The position numbers and the translations under genes were made by a program. The notes below the pieces were generated by a model. It saw only the letters and a program-made list of their open reading frames with translations, was not told the DNA's origin and searched no databases. Below are positions 60,233 to 64,000 of a stretch of DNA of 64,000 nucleotides, one piece after another. Location: NCBI RefSeq assembly GCF_032854445.1, contig NC_088303.1, forward strand, positions 11,725,501 through 11,789,500, given 5' to 3'. Position 1 is the stretch's first letter; the number at the start of each line of letters is the position of its first letter. This stretch comes from Liolophura sinensis. Taxonomy: Eukaryota > Mollusca > Polyplacophora > Chitonida > Chitonidae.

Positions 60233-63059
60233 GTATGTGTATCATACGTGTAGATTTCACCGTGAGGCTTGACTGTGTGCTCTTTAACGACCATGAATAA
60301 GATATAATGGTTTCTGAAATTAGGAATATCATACTCCAACATGGCGACTTGAATCAGCCGTCTAGCTATACATTTATCCTATATTTATGTCACAAATTTT
60401 GTTCAGCAGCTATTTATATGTATGTAATACGAAAACCCTGTTCATAAGCCTCAATGCACTGTGCAGTTTTCGTTAAAAAGCATTTTTATCGTGCTGGCAG
60501 AGGTACATTTACTTATTTTACGGTATAATTTTTTTTGTAAGTATTGACTCTGCTGCATGAATGTTTCTAGTTCCGCTTAACCCGGCGCTATATATTCATC
60601 AGGTTGAATTAGATCTCCACGTTGGGTATATACACACCTGCAATCATAGGGCAACTGAGACACATATTTTATTATCGACATACTAGCATGGTACACGATT
60701 TGAATACTGATCTTACTCATTCGTCTGGAGCATACAATCACTGAAAACTGTTGACTGCTTGTCTTTGCATGCTTGTTTCTTAATTTCATACTTTCTTAGT
60801 TCTTCGGTATATTGCGTTAATTGCGTTCGTTTTGGGAATTGGCCTTGCGATTAATGATCTGGGACGTCCGGACATCTTGGTTGACGAACGTCTGTTTCGA
60901 CGCATAGATGCCTACATAATTGTGGTTTGACCAGATTGACCGTCATACAGTGTTGGCAAATTAAAAACCTACTGACTAATTCAGGCAGTTAATCAAAAGC
61001 CCAAGTCAATGTCGTATGCTAGATGGGTGAGTGGGATGGTGGGGGTTGGGTGTCATTTCCTTTAAGTGTCTGGGTTTGGTGTCATGGTTGGTGACATGCT
61101 CGAAATATGGAGTTTCAGTGAAGCAGCACTATAAAAGATATAGTTGTGTGAAGCAATTGGCTCACCCTTCACCCTTTGGTGATAGCTGACCTAAATAATG
61201 CAGAATCGAGCATGGCGTTAACGCCAGAAGATCTCTGATTAGGCCACTCCTCCATAAATCCTCAATAATATGGTAGAAGGGTTGCATCTGTTCTGCTGCG
61301 TCCTTCATGTTAACGTGTCGACATTTAAGCAGTGAACTGAATATAGGTTACGGCTTCTTATCCTATGCTGTGTATTAAGTGTATCACCGTCAGTATAATT
61401 TACCTGCTGTATCCCTGGTTATATTGGATAAGCAGACATATAACCTGATATAGGCTTATAGCACAGTGGGTGTCTTCTTGTGAAAACTGACGCCAACTTC
61501 CTGAGTGTTTAATCGGGTTTCTACATGGTACGGGATATTAAGTATAGGCTGTCAACCAGTTAGAAATGGAACGAGTGTACATGGCCTATATGTGTGCACA
61601 GTCACAACGTGCGTAGACCTATGTAGGCTACATATATCATGTATATATAGGCCTTAAAGGTTTGGCTTTGTTTTACTTACACATGGATGTGTTCATTACA
61701 TGATATCGACATTTACATGCGTCAGATCAGTGTGTGGGATAAATAATCACCTTACTTGCTCGCTAGGCACGGTCTATGGAGATATAATGTAATGCACGTA
61801 CCATACTGTCCAAGATAAAGATGCCTTGATCAGCTTATCCAGACGCAAAACGCTTTCCTTGTTACAGCTCTATCCTACAGAAATGCACGCGTGTGTCCTT
61901 ATGTGATCAAGCCTTAGCGGCGAGTTATACACGAGGTGAGCAGTCGATGTACTCTGCATGAAACCATCACGTAAACCTATGAACGAATTGTCACGCATGA
62001 TATCACATTACCTGGCGCCGGCAGAGGTATACATAGGCTCGTGAATGCAAAAGCAACAACAGTCTGTGATACCGCTTATGCTTGATTAGGCACATATAGG
62101 TTTGTAATTATAAAAATAGTTAATTGTTATGAGAAATATAACCATTTAATTGCACGAGATTAACAAGAAAGAGCCTAACATACAATTCTCGACTCATCGA
62201 AGCACTAGTTTTGAATACCGTCAGCTGGTTTCAGTCTGTTAGAACAGGACCCTGCATGTATGTATTTAACCTGTAGTATGTAGGTCTAATCGAATACAAA
62301 AGGTGTTGCTTGACAGAATGTTTAATTTTTATACGTAGGCTTAGTCTCGGTGAAGAACATGTATAGAGGTACAAAGGCTACAACACTTCACTGTACTGCT
62401 GGAAGTGTAAATGCTTTTTATGATTTAATGCCGGCAACAAACATCAAAAGCAACACTGAATAGAAAGTAGACCTATATGGATGTCCACAACAGGCCATGT
62501 CCTTTTAAAACTGAACATTGTAAATATGAATAGTATATCGATGGACTGGACAATTACTCTTCTATAGTAAACCTACCTATACTCGCCCGCTTACACTGCC
62601 TTTCTGTCCATCGATATCATCGTATGTGTATGATAGCCCTATCTTGACTGTGGCAAGTATAACATCTGCTAGGAAATGCAATACGAGTCCTTTCTACTGA
62701 AAATCGGGTCATATACTGTCGCACACCGCTCGCGTATTCGGGGCTTGTAGCACAATACAACAAAAGTATGTGCAGCTGAAAGTATTGTAATTGCTGTATG
62801 ATCGTGCGTCGTCAAATTTCTTTCAACACGCGTTTAAAAAACGAATTTCTTAAGGTCATCTGTCAATATGCCCTCCGATTTAGATGCTTTTTAAGCCTGA
62901 CGAGAATGTAAGCCGACTATTGACGCTAAAAATACTTTCACACTTTGGCCTTTTATGTAACTTCTGACTTCGACGTAAACTCATCACGTAGCTTATTCAT
63001 CTTGGAGCACAACTTTTACGTCTACGGTATATTTGAGTTATACTCTATTCATGCAACAT
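60233..63059. other. Intergenic, no gene recognised
   Basis: 2.8 kb of mainly unique AT-rich DNA. Short frames show no recognisable product. Confidence 0.5.
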
Positions 63060-63970
63060 GTATCCTGAATTTCACCTGGTAGGTCATATCTGTCCCTCTG
63101 TAGGTCATATTAATCAACTGGTAGGTCATGTCGCGAGTTAAGTCATCAGTCGCCAAGTAGGTCATATATGTCACCAGATAGGCCATATCAATCAACAAGT
63201 AGGTCATATCAGTCAGCAGGTATGCCACATCAGTCACTAAGTAGGTCATATCAGTCAGCAGGTAAGCCATGTCAGTCACCAGGATAAGTCATATCAGCCG
63301 TCAGGTAGGCCAAATCACGCGCCAGGATGGTCATATCAGTGGCCAGGTAAGTCATATCAGTCTCCAGCTATGTCATATTAATCACCAGGTATGTCATATT
63401 AGTCACCAGGTAGGTCATATCAGTTACCTAGTAAGTCATATTAGTCACCAGGTAGGTCATACCAGTTGCCAGGTTTGTCATATCAGTCACCAGGTTGGTC
63501 ACATCAGTCGCCAGGTTGGCCGAGGTGGTTGAAGTGCCAACGCAACGTAGTGACCAAAGAGCATTCCACCAATGCGGTCGCTGTCAGTTCAAGTCCACTC
63601 CGGCTGTACGTAGGAAGGTCTGTAAGCAGCCTGCAGATGACCATCCATCTGCGGTTTCCCCGAGCTCTGTGCGGTTTCCTCCCACCATAATGCTGGCCAT
63701 GGTCTTATAAGTGAAATATTCTTGAGTATGGTGTAAAACATCATCCAAATAAATAAATAAACAAATAAATAAATAATCACCTGGAAAGTCATATCAGTCA
63801 CCGGATTGGTCATATCAGTCACCTGATAGGTCATATCAGTCACCAGGCTGGTAATACTAGTCAGTAAGCTGCTCATATCAACCAGTAGGATGGCTATAAC
63901 AGTCACAAAGTTGGTTATATGAGTAACCTAGTAGGTCATTTCAGTCACCATACTGATTATTTCAATAAAT
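63060..63970. repeat. 21-bp minisatellite split by a SINE
   Basis: The unit is about GGTCATATCAGTCACCAGGT plus A, running 63060-63518 and again 63776-63970. The group B SINE lies between. Some units have lost or gained bases. Confidence 0.92.
63519..63775 (+). mobile_element. Group B SINE inserted in the 21-bp minisatellite
   Basis: Near-full-length: head GGCCGAGGTGGTTGAAGTGC, B box CAGTTCAAGTCC, body GGTTTCCTCCCACCATAATG and an AAAT tail. The minisatellite continues on both sides. Confidence 0.9.
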
Positions 63971-64000
63971 GCAAACTCAGTCCCAAGCCATTGATGAACA

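Overview
The window is animal nuclear DNA. It has intron-rich genes with GT-AG junctions, tRNA-derived SINEs, many minisatellites and microsatellites, and no bacterial-style gene packing. The two SINE groups (one ending in a GACGTTAAACCCCAAGCACT tail with CACTCA repeats, the other in a GCGTAAAACACCAATCAAAT tail with AAAT repeats) resemble SINEs I associate with lophotrochozoan genomes, so a mollusc or a close relative such as a brachiopod is my best guess. I cannot name a species.

Four protein genes can be supported, all on the minus strand. (1) 1838-18857: a caspase-2-like initiator caspase (CARD, p20, p10; QACRG active site). Eight coding exons join in phase to 471 codons. (2) 27397-30905: a small four-pass membrane protein resembling the MS4A family, four coding exons, 248 codons, with a cytoplasmic coiled coil and a PPPY motif. 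(3) 38145-47557: a zyxin/LPP/TRIP6 family protein, eight coding exons, 471 codons, with FPPPPP motifs, a nuclear-export-like segment, three LIM domains and a C-terminal TTEL. A candidate 5' exon lies near 54277. (4) 58567-59106: an EF-hand protein of the sarcoplasmic calcium-binding type, in one coding exon.

The rest is introns and intergenic DNA crowded with tandem repeats. The largest is a 5.2-kb array of a 35-bp unit (2037-7215) in the last caspase intron, with a higher-order period of about 943-978 bp. A 60-bp array (9352-10805) keeps a 510-codon reading frame open on the plus strand. Others have units of about 21, 25, 30, 31, 37, 43, 44, 53, 55 and 105 bp. Mobile-element remnants are a broken Crypton-like tyrosine recombinase (20400-20965), a 215-bp inverted-repeat element (34668-34882), a 126-bp hairpin (21041-21166), and about fifteen SINE copies or fragments.

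The most unusual feature is in the zyxin-family gene. Pieces of four of its coding exons recur inside its own introns: the start-codon exon (about six extra copies), the LIM1 exon (four extra 104-bp copies, each with a splice donor), the LIM2 exon (three extra copies, with acceptor) and a displaced piece of the LIM3 exon. The genes do not form an evident pathway. They are independent cellular genes in a region where short tandem duplication is frequent.
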